From: Barthelona sp. PCE
Taxonomy: Eukaryota > Metamonada: BaSk clade
Reading direction: 5' to 3'
Assembly: GCA_040285745.1 (NCBI GenBank)
Contig: JAUFOR010000006.1
Span: 1-64,000 of the forward strand
Length of the DNA: 64,000 bases
In this document: positions 1 to 13,489 of the stretch, piece by piece
Position numbering within the stretch: position 1 is the stretch's first letter
Layout of the letters: each line of letters opens with the position of its first letter
Translations under genes and position numbers: made by a program
Notes under the pieces: model-generated
What the model was told of the DNA's origin: nothing
Database searches by the model: none
The model's input: the letters and a program-made list of their open reading frames with translations, nothing else

Positions 1-758
1 TATATCTCCATGGAACTGCTTCCCAAAGCGATAGTACTTTGAAAAAGAGAAGAAAACTCTTCCCGGAACTTCCTACAATGTCACCAATTTCATTCGTGTT
101 ACCACCTACTACATAATACAGTACAGGAATATAAACCTGCTTCCCTTTCGATAGGAGTGCACAAAGCACTTTTGATACAGAGTTAACCTATCTCTTAGGA
201 CCGACTAACCTATGTCCAAATACAGTTGACATAGAACCCTTCTCCACTTCGGCCTTCCGAGGTTCGAAGATGAATACTTCCTTCCAAGATCTGCACTAGA
301 GACTGTTCCAGTCCGATTCACATCGTAACCTTCTTAACAAATCTCCACGCCCTCCTACACATTGGAACTTACATTGATTGTTCCAATGGTGGGTACTCAA
401 ATAATGCAACTGAGGCGCCATCCATTTTCAGGGCTAATTGATTCGGCTGGTGAGTTATAACACACTCCTTAGCGGATTCCAACTTCTATGGCCACCGTCC
501 AGCTGTCATAATCAAACAACACCTTTTATGGGATCTAATGAGCGTATATTTAGGCACCTCAACTCCACGTTCGGTTCATCCCGCATCGCCAGTTCTGCTT
601 ACCAAAAATGGCCCACTAAGAGTTCTGATTCTACATCCAAGTTCAAATTAAGTAACATGGACTGCTTGCCCGTTCAAAGTTTGAGAATAGGCTGAGGTCA
701 TTTCGTCCCCAGTACCTCTAATCAGTGGCTTTACCAGACAAAACTCATATGAACTCCT

Positions 759-798
<40 letters not shown>

Positions 799-1764
799 CG
801 ATTCGATTAGTCTTTCGCTTGTCCCCCAAGTTTTTGACGATCCGTTGTACGTCAGAACCGCTTCGGACCTCAGTTTCTGTAGGCTTCATCCTACTCAGGC
901 ATAGTTCACAGTCTTTCGGGTCCCAAACAACATGCTCCAACTCCATGGATTTGCCAAAGCGCCTCCCGGGTCGATTGTGCACCTTACAGGTTCCAACCTC
1001 AGTGGACTTGGTCCACTTTACTTTCATTTCGCGTATGGGTTTAACACCCAAAAACTGCATGTTATTGCCAGACTCCTTGGTCCGTGTTTCAAGACGGGTG
1101 AGTTAGCACCCATTACCATCATCTTGATTGAAGCAAATTACCATCTGCCTACTAATTAAACAGTAACTCAACACAAAGTGACGACTAAACTGAATAACTT
1201 CGCTAGCTTATTGCAACCTACAGACAATCTCGTTCCTCTGTCTCCGTTGAATATACTCGAGGTCTATAAAGATCCGAAGATCCACCTTTCCCCGTGAGCC
1301 AAACAACATGAAACAGATGATAGTGACTAGTATGGAAACCCATACAATCAGAGTACTAACACCTTCCCTTTCAACAATTTCAGGTACTTTTAACCCTCTC
1401 TTCAGAGTACTTTTCGTTCAGTAGTTTTTTATATCGGTCTTCCAGAAAACTGGAGGTGATGCTCACCACCCACTCAAGACTCCAATCCCAAAGAGCCCGA
1501 CTCTTAGAGCTAACGGGTATTTACTTATCAGCGACACAAACGGGACTATCACCCTCTATGGTATACCGTTCCAGGTAACTTAGTGTCGCATCCAAATAAT
1601 CCGAAAGTCTATATGCCACAACAGTTCCATACGGAACTTTTTTAGGCGTGAGCTTTTCCCTTTTCGCTCGCCGCTACTGGGGAATCGCAGTTGCTTTTTT
1701 TTCTTTTCCTGCGCTTAGTAATATGCTTAAATTCGCGCGTTCTCCTACTTGATTTGAGGTAAAA
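1..1764 (-). rRNA. 28S rRNA, copy 1, cut by the window edge
   Basis: This is the 5' half of the LSU rRNA; the 3' half lies outside the window. The 5' end is set by the conserved start CTCAAATCAAGTAGGAGAAC (reverse strand, near 1760). Compared with the clean copies it has several scrambled blocks: near 390-420, 820-840 and around 1420-1470, where a stretch present in copies 3 to 6 is replaced. The copy is therefore either non-functional or a poor consensus. Confidence 0.93.
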
Positions 1765-1882
1765 ATTAAACACTTAAAGTGGTCTTTGCACACATATGCT
1801 AAGATTCATTATGAAGGAGATATTTCATTAAAACATATTTCTATATTTAAAACAGTCCAACAACAATTTATTTGTTATAATA

Positions 1883-2033
1883 AATATTACGCTCAAACAA
1901 GCATACCTCCGAAGAGGTGCAATTTGCGTTCAGAAATTTGATGATCAACAGGGTCTACCCAATTCATTACGTATCGCAGTTGTGCTGCGTCCTTTCATCG
2001 ATCTGGAAGCCAAGACATCCATTGTTGAAAGTT
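1883..2033 (-). rRNA. 5.8S rRNA, copy 1
   Basis: It lies between ITS2 (about 1765-1882) and ITS1 (about 2034-2172). It carries the 5.8S landmarks CGATGAAGGACGCAGC (with one extra base here) and GAACGCAAATTGCACCTC on the minus strand. It differs from the clean copies by small changes around 1955-2010, in line with the poor quality of the whole unit. Confidence 0.9.
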
Positions 2034-2172
2034 ATCATGGTTAATTATCTTACATATGTAAGAGATATTTTAGGTTATATAGTATAAAAAGCAAACATCA
2101 AAGATGTTTTCTAATAATTACACAATTTGTTTGTATTTAAGAGTACAACGCAATGTTGTCTCTTGAATTTGC

Positions 2173-2313
2173 TATTGATCAACCGAAGGTTCACCTACGG
2201 TTACCTTTTTACGACTTTTCCTTCCTCTAGATGATAAGACACACTGAACTTTTCACCCGTACTAAGCATTGCTACTGTGCGTTGGCGCGATCCGAACATT
2301 TGGCATCATCCGG

Positions 2314-2357
<44 letters not shown>

Positions 2358-3929
2358 ATCAGCGTGCGCTAATGACACACACTTACTAGGAATTCCTTGT
2401 TCATGACCCATAATTGCAAAGGTCAATCCCAACATCACGATGTTACAAAAAAGATTAGCCAATTCCTTGCTTATTTCATGACATCCTTTAATTACAGGAC
2501 ATCTAAGAGCATCACAGACCTGTCTTTTACCCCAACCTCGGAGATAAAACTCTGGCAGTCCCTCTAAGAAGTTGGTCCATTTTGTAAAAAATGTCCAACT
2601 ATTTAGCAGGATGGGGTCTCGTTCGTTAACGGAATTAACCAGACAAATCACTCCACCAACTAAGAACGGCCATGCACTACCACTCATAGAATCAAGAAAC
2701 TGCTCCAAAGTGTCAATCATTACTATGTCCGGCCCTGTTGTTTGTAACGTTGAATCAGATTAAGCCACCAGGCTCCACTCCTAGTGGTGCCCTTCCACAT
2801 TCCTTTAAGTTTCAGCCTTATACCATCCCCCAGAACCCAAAACTTTGATTTTCTCGGGAGGTGCTGAAGGGTTTAATAAAACCTGTGCCTCAATCCCTAG
2901 TCGGCATAGTTTTATAGTTTATGGAACTACGACAGTGTCTAATCGTCTTCGATTCCCTAACTATCGTTCTTGATCACGAAAACATCCCACGAACGCCTTC
3001 GCTTCTGTTTGTCATTAGGAGATCAGAAAATTTCACCTCTCACTCCTAAGTACAGATGACCCCAAACTGTCCTATTAATCATTTACTCCTTCCTATGTAC
3101 CAACAAAAAGGTCAGAGTCTATTTCATTTATCCCATGCTATGTATTCAATTTGCGTATACCTGCTTTGAACCTCTATTTATTCAGGTAAAAAAACCATAT
3201 CTAACAGACGCCTAATGAATCTGATAGAAATGGTAGGAAGAACCAGTACAAAGAATGTAATCTAACGATAATCATCCATGCACCTGATTCACAAGTTCAA
3301 CTACGAGCTTTTTAACTGCAACAGTTTTAACATACGCTATTGGAGCTGGTATTACCGCGGCTGCTGGCACCAGACTTGCCCTCCAATTGCTTTCAAAAGG
3401 TCTATTTACACCTAAACCATTACATGCCGGGGACATAAGTGCTTACGCAATTTTGTTAATTTCTTTATCACCTTCTCCCTGAGGTCAGGGATTGGAAAAT
3501 TTTCGCGCCTGCTGCCCTTCCCGTGGGGTGGGGCCGTTTCTCAGGCTCCTCCGGAATCGAACCCTGATTCTCCCGTTACCCGTCAAGCACCTTACGTGAA
3601 GGCCTCTATCACCACGAATAAGTATGATAGCAGAGATTTAAATGATACGTCGCGTCAAGAGACAACGATCAAGCGAATATATTATGATTCACCTAAAGTC
3701 AGCTAATGATGGGTTGGTTTAATCTAATATATGCAATCCTTCGTGAGTTGGATTTTTTGTACATGTATACCTAGTTTACCACGGTTATCCCTAGTAGTAA
3801 GACTATCAAAAAGAAATTATCACTGATTTAATGGAGCCATTTCGCAGTTTCTCAGTATAAATGATCACCACTTAGACATGCAAAATAACTCGAGACAAGC
3901 ATATGATACTGGCAGGATCAGCCCAGGTA
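2173..3929 (-). rRNA. 18S rRNA, copy 1, probably defective
   Basis: The SSU gene is recognised by AAGTCGTAACAAGG-like 3' sequence, GTACACACCGCCCGTCGCTC and an intact 530 loop (GTGCCAGCAGCCGCGGTAAT, reverse of about 3351-3371). At 2461-2495 unrelated sequence replaces the segment that in other copies contains the conserved GCACGCGTGCTACACTG motif. The 3' terminal AAGTCGTAACAAGG region also carries T-run changes. It is about 30 nt shorter than clean copies. It could be a pseudogene or an assembly consensus error at the contig edge. Confidence 0.88.
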
Positions 3930-4878
3930 ACTTTTTTTAAAACATCGGCGAACCGGAGTTCTTAAAAAAGCAAGACTAAAGTCTTTTTTTTCTAATTGTA
4001 TAACCAGAAAAGTCTGTGTAAGACAATCTCTACTAAATCCTTTCAGATCTATCATAATTCTCTGCTTTATGCACGATTCATTTGTTACATATATTAAATA
4101 TGACATCAAATGATACTAACATAAAACATACAGCTGCTCTGACATGCGACTTCCCTTTACAGAGAAGATCACACCGATTACAGCACTCAAACATTCAACA
4201 ATGTTACCGTTAAAGGTACAAATACAGAACGTTTTTTTTCTTACTAATGTAAGAAATCCTTGTGTTCCGTTTAAAATCGGGTCTAAACCCATTTTTACTT
4301 GAACACAAGTTTATTTTATCATAAACATTATACTAACTTACAATGTAAGCTTTCAATGACTGAGTAGAGTGTGACCACTCTCCTCAACTATACTTTAAAT
4401 TACTTTTAGTACAGACATGAAAATCAAAAAATTTAACATTAGGGCCTCTAATAAAATGACTGAAAAAATATGCATATTTTTTTAGCTTGTCAACACATTG
4501 GATTTCTCACTCATTCTAAAAATTTCTAAAAAGTACTTGTTGTCACAACAAGGCGCGTTCACGCCTATGCTGTGACTTTATTCATCAGCTTAGACCCTCC
4601 AAGTGCACAAAAATGAAGTTAAAACGTATAAAAACGTAAAAAAAAACAACTCACAAAAACTACGGTTTTCAATATAGAACACTTAAAAAAAGTGTGATTG
4701 TTGACATTAATCAGACCTCAAACGATATTAAGTTCATTATAGGCAATATAATGATTGAAAAAAAAAGCAAAATTTTTCTACTTTTAAATAACCTTGCTCC
4801 TTTTATTCCTATAGACCTGAAAAACACGTTTTACAGACCGTTTCGTGCATTCTGATTGGTTCAAAATGCAAATAAAAA
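3930..4878 (-). other. 18S-5S spacer (5' external transcribed spacer side), copy 1
   Basis: AT-rich spacer upstream of 18S. It contains no credible ORF. It includes the stem-loop described for copy 6 (here about 4540-4574) and many A/T runs that differ in length from other copies. The Pol I promoter must lie somewhere here or closer to the 5S gene, but I cannot identify it. Confidence 0.85.
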
Positions 4879-4992
4879 AGCACAGCACTTTGGGTTCCGT
4901 GGGCTCTCGCAACGCAGTTTTAACTAAGCCCTAACCTGCTTAACCTCAGTGTTCGGGATGAGGGCTGAGCATTTCCAGGTTGGTATATGAGC
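4879..4992 (-). rRNA. 5S rRNA, copy 1, degenerate
   Basis: It is homologous to the 119-nt 5S genes of the later units, but the conserved GGCCATACCAACCTGGAAAC start is altered (TATATGAGC in place of TATGGCCGAAGC on the plus strand, near 4984). The 3' stem has lost bases and the middle reads GGGCTGAGC instead of AACTGGCG. The terminal helix of 5S would not form normally. This is a pseudogene or a sequence-quality artefact. Confidence 0.8.
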
Positions 4993-5937
4993 TGGAAATC
5001 TTAGAGTCGATTTTCAAACTCGGATCTACATACCAAAATGTTGTAAAAAAAAATCTCAAATTCGTGGCTTCACTAATAAATTCAATGGAGAAGGGCAGAA
5101 ATCGAGGTAAAGTAAAACCTCAATTATTTCCAAGAATTTGTATCACACCCTCAACATGTTTTTTATTAGCATATGTAAAAAAAAACTTGTTTTAGACCGT
5201 AGAACATCAGATAGCATCATTAAGACCATTAAAAAAGCTTAAAAAAAATGTTTGGCAAAAAAAGTCATTAGGAGGTTGTAAATTTACTTGGAGTTAGACA
5301 CTTGTGCAGGAGTTGCACGGGCTCCCCTCGAGTGCTGTGCTTGCACTGAGAATAGTGTTCTTGACCTTTTTTTTTTTAAATAAAGGGAGAAAATGATGTA
5401 AGTACTCACAGTAAGTACAAGAGGGAAGACCGCGTGTCTACTCCTCAGTGATTTTACTCCTAAAAAATTTATTCACAAGCGTTAAAAAAAAAAAAACACC
5501 TTTTATATTACAATGTAGTAAACCGTATTATGAATAATTTAGAGAGAGTGTGTAAGTGCAAAGCCAAAGAGATGTTATGTAGTAAGAATAATGCTTGTGA
5601 TATATGAGCGTACCGCTAAATACAATCATTCTTGATAGAAACCGTAGCTAATAAAATCATGTATTAGTATCAATAATACATACTAACTAACTAACAAAAG
5701 CAATAGCAAATATTCAAATTCAAGGCTAATGAAGAAAATTGTAGATACATCAGACGAAAAGTCTGCAGACTGCAGTTTGAAAAATTCAACTATAATTAGT
5801 AACAGTAAATATATAAAAGTCACAGATACTTTAGATTCTTTATGTATGTTGTTATGAATGTGAGAAACAAAGGTAAAAATACAAACACCTTTGATAGAAA
5901 CCGTATTAAGATTAAAGTGATATAATAAATAATTATA
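4993..5937 (-). other. 5S-28S intergenic spacer, copy 1
   Basis: Spacer between the 5S gene and the 3' end of the next 28S. It carries the structured element at about 5290-5388 in a mutated form, a long A-run near 5484, the 12-bp palindrome AGTCTGCAGACT and the repeated motif TGATAGAAACCGTA. I see no credible gene: the 103-residue minus-strand frame at 5683-5994 starts inside the 28S 3' end and is intact only in some copies. Confidence 0.85.
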
Positions 5938-6343
5938 TCGAAACGTCTCAAAGAAGATGAGGCTCAGCGGATCGTGCCGAAGTGACACTCTCACATACTT
6001 ACACCACTCCTTGAGTAGGCCTACTCGTCTAGTAGGGTTTCAAACTAGTCATGCTCATTTATTATGCAAAGGTTACCGAACCAACATTTAGAAGATACGG
6101 TAAGTCTTATAATGTGCTCTCCGAATACATGAGTATTCTACACTGAGACTTCTAAGCAATATTGACTAGGAAGTAATCGTTTTTTAGATTAGATGCCAAC
6201 TTAGAGGCGTTCAGTTGTAATCTAACCTGCTTAGCTTCGCAGCAATGTCTGTTCAGACAACTGCAGATACCAAATGAAAGGTATAATAGTTCCTCTCGTA
6301 CTTTACTACACTACTATCACGATTAATAAATCAAAAGGATTAA

Positions 6344-6388
<45 letters not shown>

Positions 6389-6422
6389 TTAACGGGTGAA
6401 CAATCCGACACTTGGTGAATTC

Positions 6423-6466
<44 letters not shown>

Positions 6467-6920
6467 TACGTCGCTATGAACGCTTGGCAGCCACAAGCGC
6501 CAGTTATCCCTGTGGTAACTTTTCTGTCACACCTAAGCTTAAAGCATTTTAAAAACTAAAGTGATCAATAGGCCTTTGTTTCCAATGTATTTGACGTACT
6601 GAATCACATACTCAAGCGAGCTTTTACCCTTTTTTGTTCTAGAAAGTTTCTGTCCTCTAGGAGCTCACCTTAGGACAACTAAGCTACGGTCATCTTAGTT
6701 GTACCACCCCCCAAACTCCCAATCAGTTATATTTCTTAATTTGGGTTCAGCGCAAAGCTGTTAAATCTTAAAAATTTCCATATAGTTAGTAAAACGTCGA
6801 TGACAGTATCATGGTATCTTTCACCTTTGCCGGAGCTCCCATGTACCTACACTACTCGAGACATTTCACAAAAGCAGACTAGAGTCCAAAGCTCAACAGA
6901 GTCTTCTTGCCCCTTTGATA

Positions 6921-6954
<34 letters not shown>

Positions 6955-6984
6955 TGATCGTAGATAGGGACAGGACACAGGAAC

Positions 6985-7055
<71 letters not shown>

Positions 7056-9334
7056 CCCCGCCGTTTACGAGTGCTTCAGCATATCACTACACATTCACAA
7101 AAACATCGCACTGGGCAGAAATCACATTGCGTCAACGTCGTTTTACAACCATCGCAATGCTGTGTTTTTATTAAACAGTCGGGTTCCCCTTGTCCGTACC
7201 AGTTCCAAGTTAGCTGTTAATTGTGATGAAACGTTCCGTAGAACTACCAAAACCCTTTTAAATCGTAAATAAGACGTCCACTGAAAACCCGAAAGGTATC
7301 TATAGCTATCGAATTGTCAGATATGTCCAGATTAAGGCTTCGATCACTCAGCCCTTAGAGCCAATCCTTTTCCCGAAGTTACGGATCTAATTTGCCGACT
7401 TCCCTTACCTACATTCATCAATCAGACCAGAGGCTACTCACCTTGGGACCTGCATTTGGTTATGGGTACGGCTGTATTATAAAGATCATCCATTGGTTTT
7501 TCAAGGATCGTCGAAAGCGCACCGGACAGACGAATTGTCTGCTCGTGAGTACATTTATCCATATCTCCAGCTGAACTGCTTCCATGGAAATAGTACTTTG
7601 AAAAGAGAACAAAACTCTTCCCGGAACTTCCTACAATGTCATCAATTTCATTCGTGTTACCACCTACTACATAATACAGTACAGGAATATAAACCTGCTT
7701 CCCTTTCGATAGGAGTGCACAAAGCACTTTTGATACAGAGTTAACCTATCTCTTAGGACCGACTAACCTATGTCCAAATACAGTTGACATAGAACCCTTC
7801 TCCACTTCGGCCTTCGAGGTTCTCACTCGAATACTTACTACTTCCACCAAGATCTGAACTAGAGACTGTTCCAGTCCGATTCACATCGTAACCTTCTTAA
7901 CAAATCTCCACGCCCTCCTACACATTGGAACTTACATTGATTGTTCCAATGGTGGAGTATAGGTAATACGCTTGAGCGCCATCCATTTTCAGGGCTAATT
8001 GATTCGGCTGGTGAGTTATAACACACTCCTTAGCGGATTCCAACTTCTATGGCCACCGTCCAGCTGTCATAATCAAACAACACCTTTTATGGGATCTAAT
8101 GAGCGTATATTTAGGCACCTCAACTCCACGTTCGGTTCATCCCGCATCGCCAGTTCTGCTTACCAAAAATGGCCCACTAAGAGTTCTGATTCTACATCCA
8201 AGTTCAAATTAAGTAACATGGACTGCTTGCCCGTTCAAAGTTTGAGAATAGGCTGAGGTCATTTCGTCCCCAGTACCTCTAATCAGTGGCTTTACCAGAC
8301 AAAACTCATATGAACTCCTGCTATCTGAGGGAAACTTCGGAAGACCCAGCTACTAGACATTCTGATTAGTCTTTTCGCCCCTATACCCAAGTTTGACGAT
8401 CGATTTGTACGTCAGAACCGCTTCGGACCCTCCACTCTGAGTTTCCCAGGCTTCATCCCTACTCAGGGCATAGTTCAATCTTTCAGGTCCCAAAACAACA
8501 TGCTCCAACTCCATGGTTTGCCACCTCCCAGGTCGATTGTGCACCCACAAGTTTCAACCTCCAGTGGACTTGGTCCACCTTTACTTTCATTTCATGTATG
8601 GGTTTAACACCCAAACACTCGCATATTGTTACTTAGACTCTTGGTCCGTGTTTCAAGACGGGTGAGTTAGCACCCATTACCATCATCTTGAGGTTAAATT
8701 ACCATCTGCCTACTAATTAAACAGTAACTCAGCACAAAGTGACATTAAACTGAATAACTTAAACTGAATTAGTTGCAACCTACAGACAATCTCGTTCCTC
8801 TGTCTCCGTTGAATATACTCGAGGGTCTATAAAAGATCCGAAGATCCACCTTTCCCCCGTGGAGCCAAACAACATGAAACAGATGATAGTGACTAGTATG
8901 TGGAAACCCATACAATCAGTACTAACACCTTCCCTTTTCCACAATTTAGATTACTTTTAACCCTCTCTTCAGAGTACTTTTCATCGTTCGTTCACACTAC
9001 TTATTTGCTATCGGTCTTCCAGAAATATTTAGCTTTAGGTGATGCTTACCACCCACTTAAGACTCCAATCCCAAAGAGCCCGACTCTTAGAGCTAACGGG
9101 TATTTACTTATCAGCGACAAACGGGACTATCATAGTGACATACCGTTCCAGGTAATTAGTGTCGCATCCAAATAATCGAAAGTCTATATGCCACAACAGT
9201 TCCATACGGAACTTTTAGGCGTGAGCTTTTCCCTTTTCGCTCGCCGCTACTAGGGGAATCGCAGTTGCTTTCTTTTCCTGCGCTTAGTAATATGCTTAAA
9301 TTCAGCGCGTTCTCCTACTTGATTTGAGGTAAAA
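5938..9334 (-). rRNA. 28S rRNA, copy 2
   Basis: Full-length LSU gene. The sarcin-ricin loop AGTACGAGAGGAAC lies near 6290-6303 (reverse strand) and the peptidyl-transferase region near 6500. The last 1.7 kb of the molecule (left side here) is close to the clean copies. The block 8340-8660 carries many indels, so this copy is intermediate in quality between copy 1 and copies 3 to 6. Confidence 0.95.
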
Positions 9335-9457
9335 TATTAAAGACTTAACCCAAAGTGGTCTTTTGAACATATGCTAAGATTCACTATGAAGGGAGATATT
9401 TCATTAAAACATATTTCTATGTTAAAACAGTCCAACAACAGAATTGTTGTTATAATA

Positions 9458-9608
9458 AATATTACGCTCAAACAAGCATACCTCCGAAGAGGTGCAATTT
9501 GCGTTCAGAAAATTTGATGATCAACAGGGTCTGCAATTCACATTACGTATCGCAGTTCGCTGCGTCCTTCATCGATCTGGAAACCAAGACATCCATTGTT
9601 GAAAGTTA
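9458..9608 (-). rRNA. 5.8S rRNA, copy 2
   Basis: One base longer than the clean copies because of an extra A near 9510 (AGAAAATTTGATG on the plus strand). Otherwise the sequence is the same, including the terminal AACTTTCAACAATGGATG start. Confidence 0.94.
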
Positions 9609-9746
9609 TCATGGTTAATTATCTTACATATGTAAGAGATATTTTAGGTTATATAGTATAAAAAGCAAACATCAAAGATGTTTTCTAATAATTACACAAT
9701 TTGTTTGTATTTAAGAGTACAACGCAATGTTGTCTCTTGAATTTGC

Positions 9747-9889
9747 TATTGATCCAACCGAAGGTTCACCTACGGTTACCTTGTTACGACTTTTCCTTCC
9801 TCTAGATGATAAGACACACTGAACTTTTCACCCAACTAAGTATTGCTACTGTGCGTTGGCGCGATCCGAACATTTTGGCACATCATCCG

Positions 9890-9933
<44 letters not shown>

Positions 9934-10386
9934 ATCAGCGTGCGCTAATGACACACACTTACTAAGAATTCCCTTGTTCGACCCATTAATTGCAAAGGTC
10001 AATCCCAACATCATGATGTCTTTAAAAGATTAGCCAGGCCTCTCGACCAAGCTTTGACGACATCAGTGTAGCACGCGTGCGGCCCAGGACATCTAAGAGC
10101 ATCACAGACCTGTTATTGCCCCAACCTTCCTCCAGATAAAACTCTGGCAGTCCCTCTAAGAAGTTGGTCCATTTTGTAAAAAATGTCCAACTATTTAGCA
10201 GGATGGGGTCTCGTTCGTTAATTTGGAATTAACCAGACAAATCACTCCACCAACTAAGAATGGCCAGGGGCCTTTTCACCACTCATAGAATCAAGAAACT
10301 GCTCTCAAAGTGTCAATCATTACTATGTCCGGCCCTGGTAAGTTGTTCCGTGTTGAATCAGATTAAAGCCGCAGGCTCCACTCCTA

Positions 10387-10417
<31 letters not shown>

Positions 10418-11536
10418 TACCATATTCTCCCCAGAACCCAAAGGCTTTTTGATTTCTCGTAAGGTGCTGAAGGAATTTACAATAAACCTAGCCTCCAATC
10501 CCTAGTCAGTAGTTTTATGGTTTGGAACTTACGACGGTGTCTAATCGTCTTCGATTCCCCAACTATCGTTTGATCAATGAAAAACATCCTTGTCGGAACG
10601 CCTCGCTTCTGTTTATCATTAGGAGATCAGAAAATTTCACCTCTCACTCCTAAGTACAGACGACCCCCAAACTGTCCCTATTAATCATTTCTCTTCATTC
10701 CTATCTTCCCAAAAAAGGTCAGAGTCCTATTTCATTTATCCCATGCTAGTGTATTCAATTTGTGTATACCTGCTTTGAACACTCTAATTTATTCAAATTA
10801 AAAAACCATATCAACAGACGCCTAAGGAATCTGAGAAGAAATGGTAGGAAGAACCAGTACAATAAAAAGATGTAATCTAACGATAATCATCCATGCACTG
10901 ATTCACAAGTTCAACTACGAGCTTTTTTAACTGCAGCAGTTTTAACATACGCTATTGGAGTTGGTATTATTTTAGCTGCTGGCACCAGACTTGCCCTCCA
11001 ATTGCTTTCAAAAGGTCTATTTACACCTAAACCATTACATGCCGGGACACATAGCGCCTACGGTTTGTTATTTCTTGTCACCTTCTCCTGAGTCAGGATT
11101 GGAAAATTTTCGCGCCTGCTGCCTTCCGTGGAAGTGGGAGCCATTTCTCAGGCTCCCTCTCCGGAATCGAACCCTGATTCTCCGTTGCCCGTCAACACTT
11201 TTCGACAGGCCTCTATCCTGCGAATAAGTATGATAGGGCAGAGATTTAAATGATACGTCGCGTCAAACAACGATCAGCAATATATTATGATTCACTAAGT
11301 CAGCTAATGAAGCTGGGTTGGTTTAGATCTAATATATGCAATCCTTCGTGAGTTGGTTTTTTTGTACATGTATTAGCCCCTAGTTTACCACGGTTATCCT
11401 AGTAGTAAGACTATCAAAGAAATTATCACTGATTTAATGAGCCATTCGCAGTTTTCAGTATAAATGATCATACTTAGACATGCATGGCTAAATCCTTGAG
11501 ACAAAGCATATGATACTGGCAGGATCAACCCAGGTA
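9747..11536 (-). rRNA. 18S rRNA, copy 2, probably defective
   Basis: A nearly full-length SSU gene. However, the universally invariant 530-loop motif GTGCCAGCAGCCGCGGTAAT is altered: at about 10961-10982 the plus strand reads TTGGTATTATTTTAGCTGCT instead of CTGGTATTACCGCGGCTGCT. Further altered blocks lie near 10415-10470 and 10950. Loss of the CCGCGG core would be lethal in a functional SSU, so this copy is decayed or its consensus is wrong. Confidence 0.9.
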
Positions 11537-12484
11537 ACTTTTTTTTTAAAACATCGGCGGAACCGAGTTCTTAAAACAAGACTAAAGTCTTTTTCCCCTA
11601 ATGTATAGACAGAAAGTCTGTAAAGACAATCTACTAAATCTTTCAGATCTATCATAATTCTCTGCTTTATGCACGATTCATTTGTTACATATATTAAATA
11701 TGACATCAAATGATACTAACATAAAACATACAGCTGCTCTGACATGCGACTTCCCTTTACAGAAGATCCACACCGATTACAGCACTCAAACATTCAACAA
11801 TGTTACCGTTAAAGGGTACAAATACAGAACGTTTTTTTTCTTACTAATGTAAAGAAATCTTTGTATTCCGTTTAAAATCAGGTCTAAACCCATTTTACTT
11901 GAACACAAGTTTATTTTATCATAAACATTATACTAACTTACAATAAAGCTTTCTGAATGACTGAGTAGAGTGTTACCACTCTCCTCAGCTATACTTTAAA
12001 ATTACTTTTTAGTACAGGACATGAAAATCAAAAAATTTAACATTAGGGCCTCTAATAAAATGACTGAAAAAATATGCATATTTTTTTTGGCTTACATCAA
12101 CACATTGGTTCTCACTCATTCTAAAAATTTCTAAAAAACTTACATTTGTCACAACAAGGCGCGTTCACGCCTATGCTGTGACTTTTATTCATCAACCAGA
12201 CCCTCAGGTGCACAAAATGAAGTTAAAAGGCATAAAAAACGTAAAAAAAACAACTCACAAAAAACTACGGTTTTCAATACGGAACACTTAAAAAGTGTTG
12301 ATTGACGACATTAATCGGACCTCAAACGATATTAAGTTCATTATAGGCAATATAATGATTGAAAAAAAAAAAGCAAAATTTTTCTACTTTTTCTAAATAA
12401 CCTTGCTCCTTATTCCTATAGACCTGAAAACACGTTTACAGACCGTTTTCGTGCATTCTGACAGTTCAAAAAAATGCAAATAAA
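11537..12484 (-). other. 18S-5S spacer, copy 2
   Basis: Homologous to the other upstream spacers, with many small indels in homopolymers. The stem-loop region lies at about 12148-12183. I see no gene. Confidence 0.85.
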
Positions 12485-12602
12485 AGCTTACAGCACTTGG
12501 GATTCCCGCGGGCTCTCGCAACGCAGTACTAACAAGCCCTAACCTGCTTAACCTCAGTGTTCAGGATGAGAACTGGCGTTTCCAGGTTGGTATGGCCGAA
12601 GC
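12485..12602 (-). rRNA. 5S rRNA, copy 2
   Basis: 118 nt, nearly identical to the clean 5S copies. The GGCCATACCAACCTGGAAAC start and GCTGTAAGC 3' stem are intact. It has small changes, including TGTT to GTTA near 12531 and one G to A near 12563. Confidence 0.92.
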
Positions 12603-13489
12603 TGGAAATCTTAGTCGATTTTCAAAACTCGGATCTACATACCAAAAATGTTGTAAAAAAAAATCTCAAATTCGTGGCTTTCACTAATAAATTCAATGGA
12701 AGGGGGAAATCCTGAGGACAAAAAAAAACCTCAATTATTTCCAAGAAATTTGTCACACCCTCAACATGTTTTTATTAGCATGTAAAAAAACTATTGTTTT
12801 TAGACCGTAGAACATCAGATAGCATCATTAAGACCATTAAAATAGCAAAAATGTTGCTTAAAAGTCGTAGGAGGTTGTAAATTTACTTCGGAGTTAGACA
12901 CTTGTACGGGAGTTTAAGACTGAGAATTCTAGACCCTTTTTTTTTTTAAATAAAGGGAGAAAAAAAATCACAGAGTACAGAGGGAAGAGGGAAACTCCTC
13001 AGTGATTTACTCCCAGAAAAGCGTGTTAAAAAAAAAAAAAAAAAAACACCTTTTATATTACCGTAGTAAACCGTATTATGAATAATTTAGAGAGTGTGTA
13101 AGTGCAAAGCCAAAGAGATGTTATGTAGTAAGAGTAATGCTTTGTGATATATGAGCGTACCGCTAAATACAATCATTCTTGATAGAAACCGTAGCTAATA
13201 AAATCATGTATTAGTATCAATAATACATACTAACTAACTAACAAAAGCAATAGCAAATATTCAAAGTCAAGGCTAATGAAGAAAATTGTAGATACATCAG
13301 ACGAAAAGTCTGCAGACTGCAGTTTGAAAAATTCAACTATAATTAGTAACAGTAAATACATAAAAGTCACAGATACTTTTAGATTCTTTTATGTATGTTG
13401 TTTATGAATGTGAGAAACAAAGGTAAAAAAATACAAACACCTTTGATAGAAACCGTATTAAGATTAAAGTGATATAATAAATAATTATA
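12603..13489 (-). other. 5S-28S intergenic spacer, copy 2
   Basis: Shorter than in the clean units. The structured spacer element (about 12890-12960) has lost its middle hairpin: the sequence passes from GGGAGTTTAAG directly to ACTGAGAATTC. A run of about 18 A lies near 13027. I see no gene. Confidence 0.85.
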
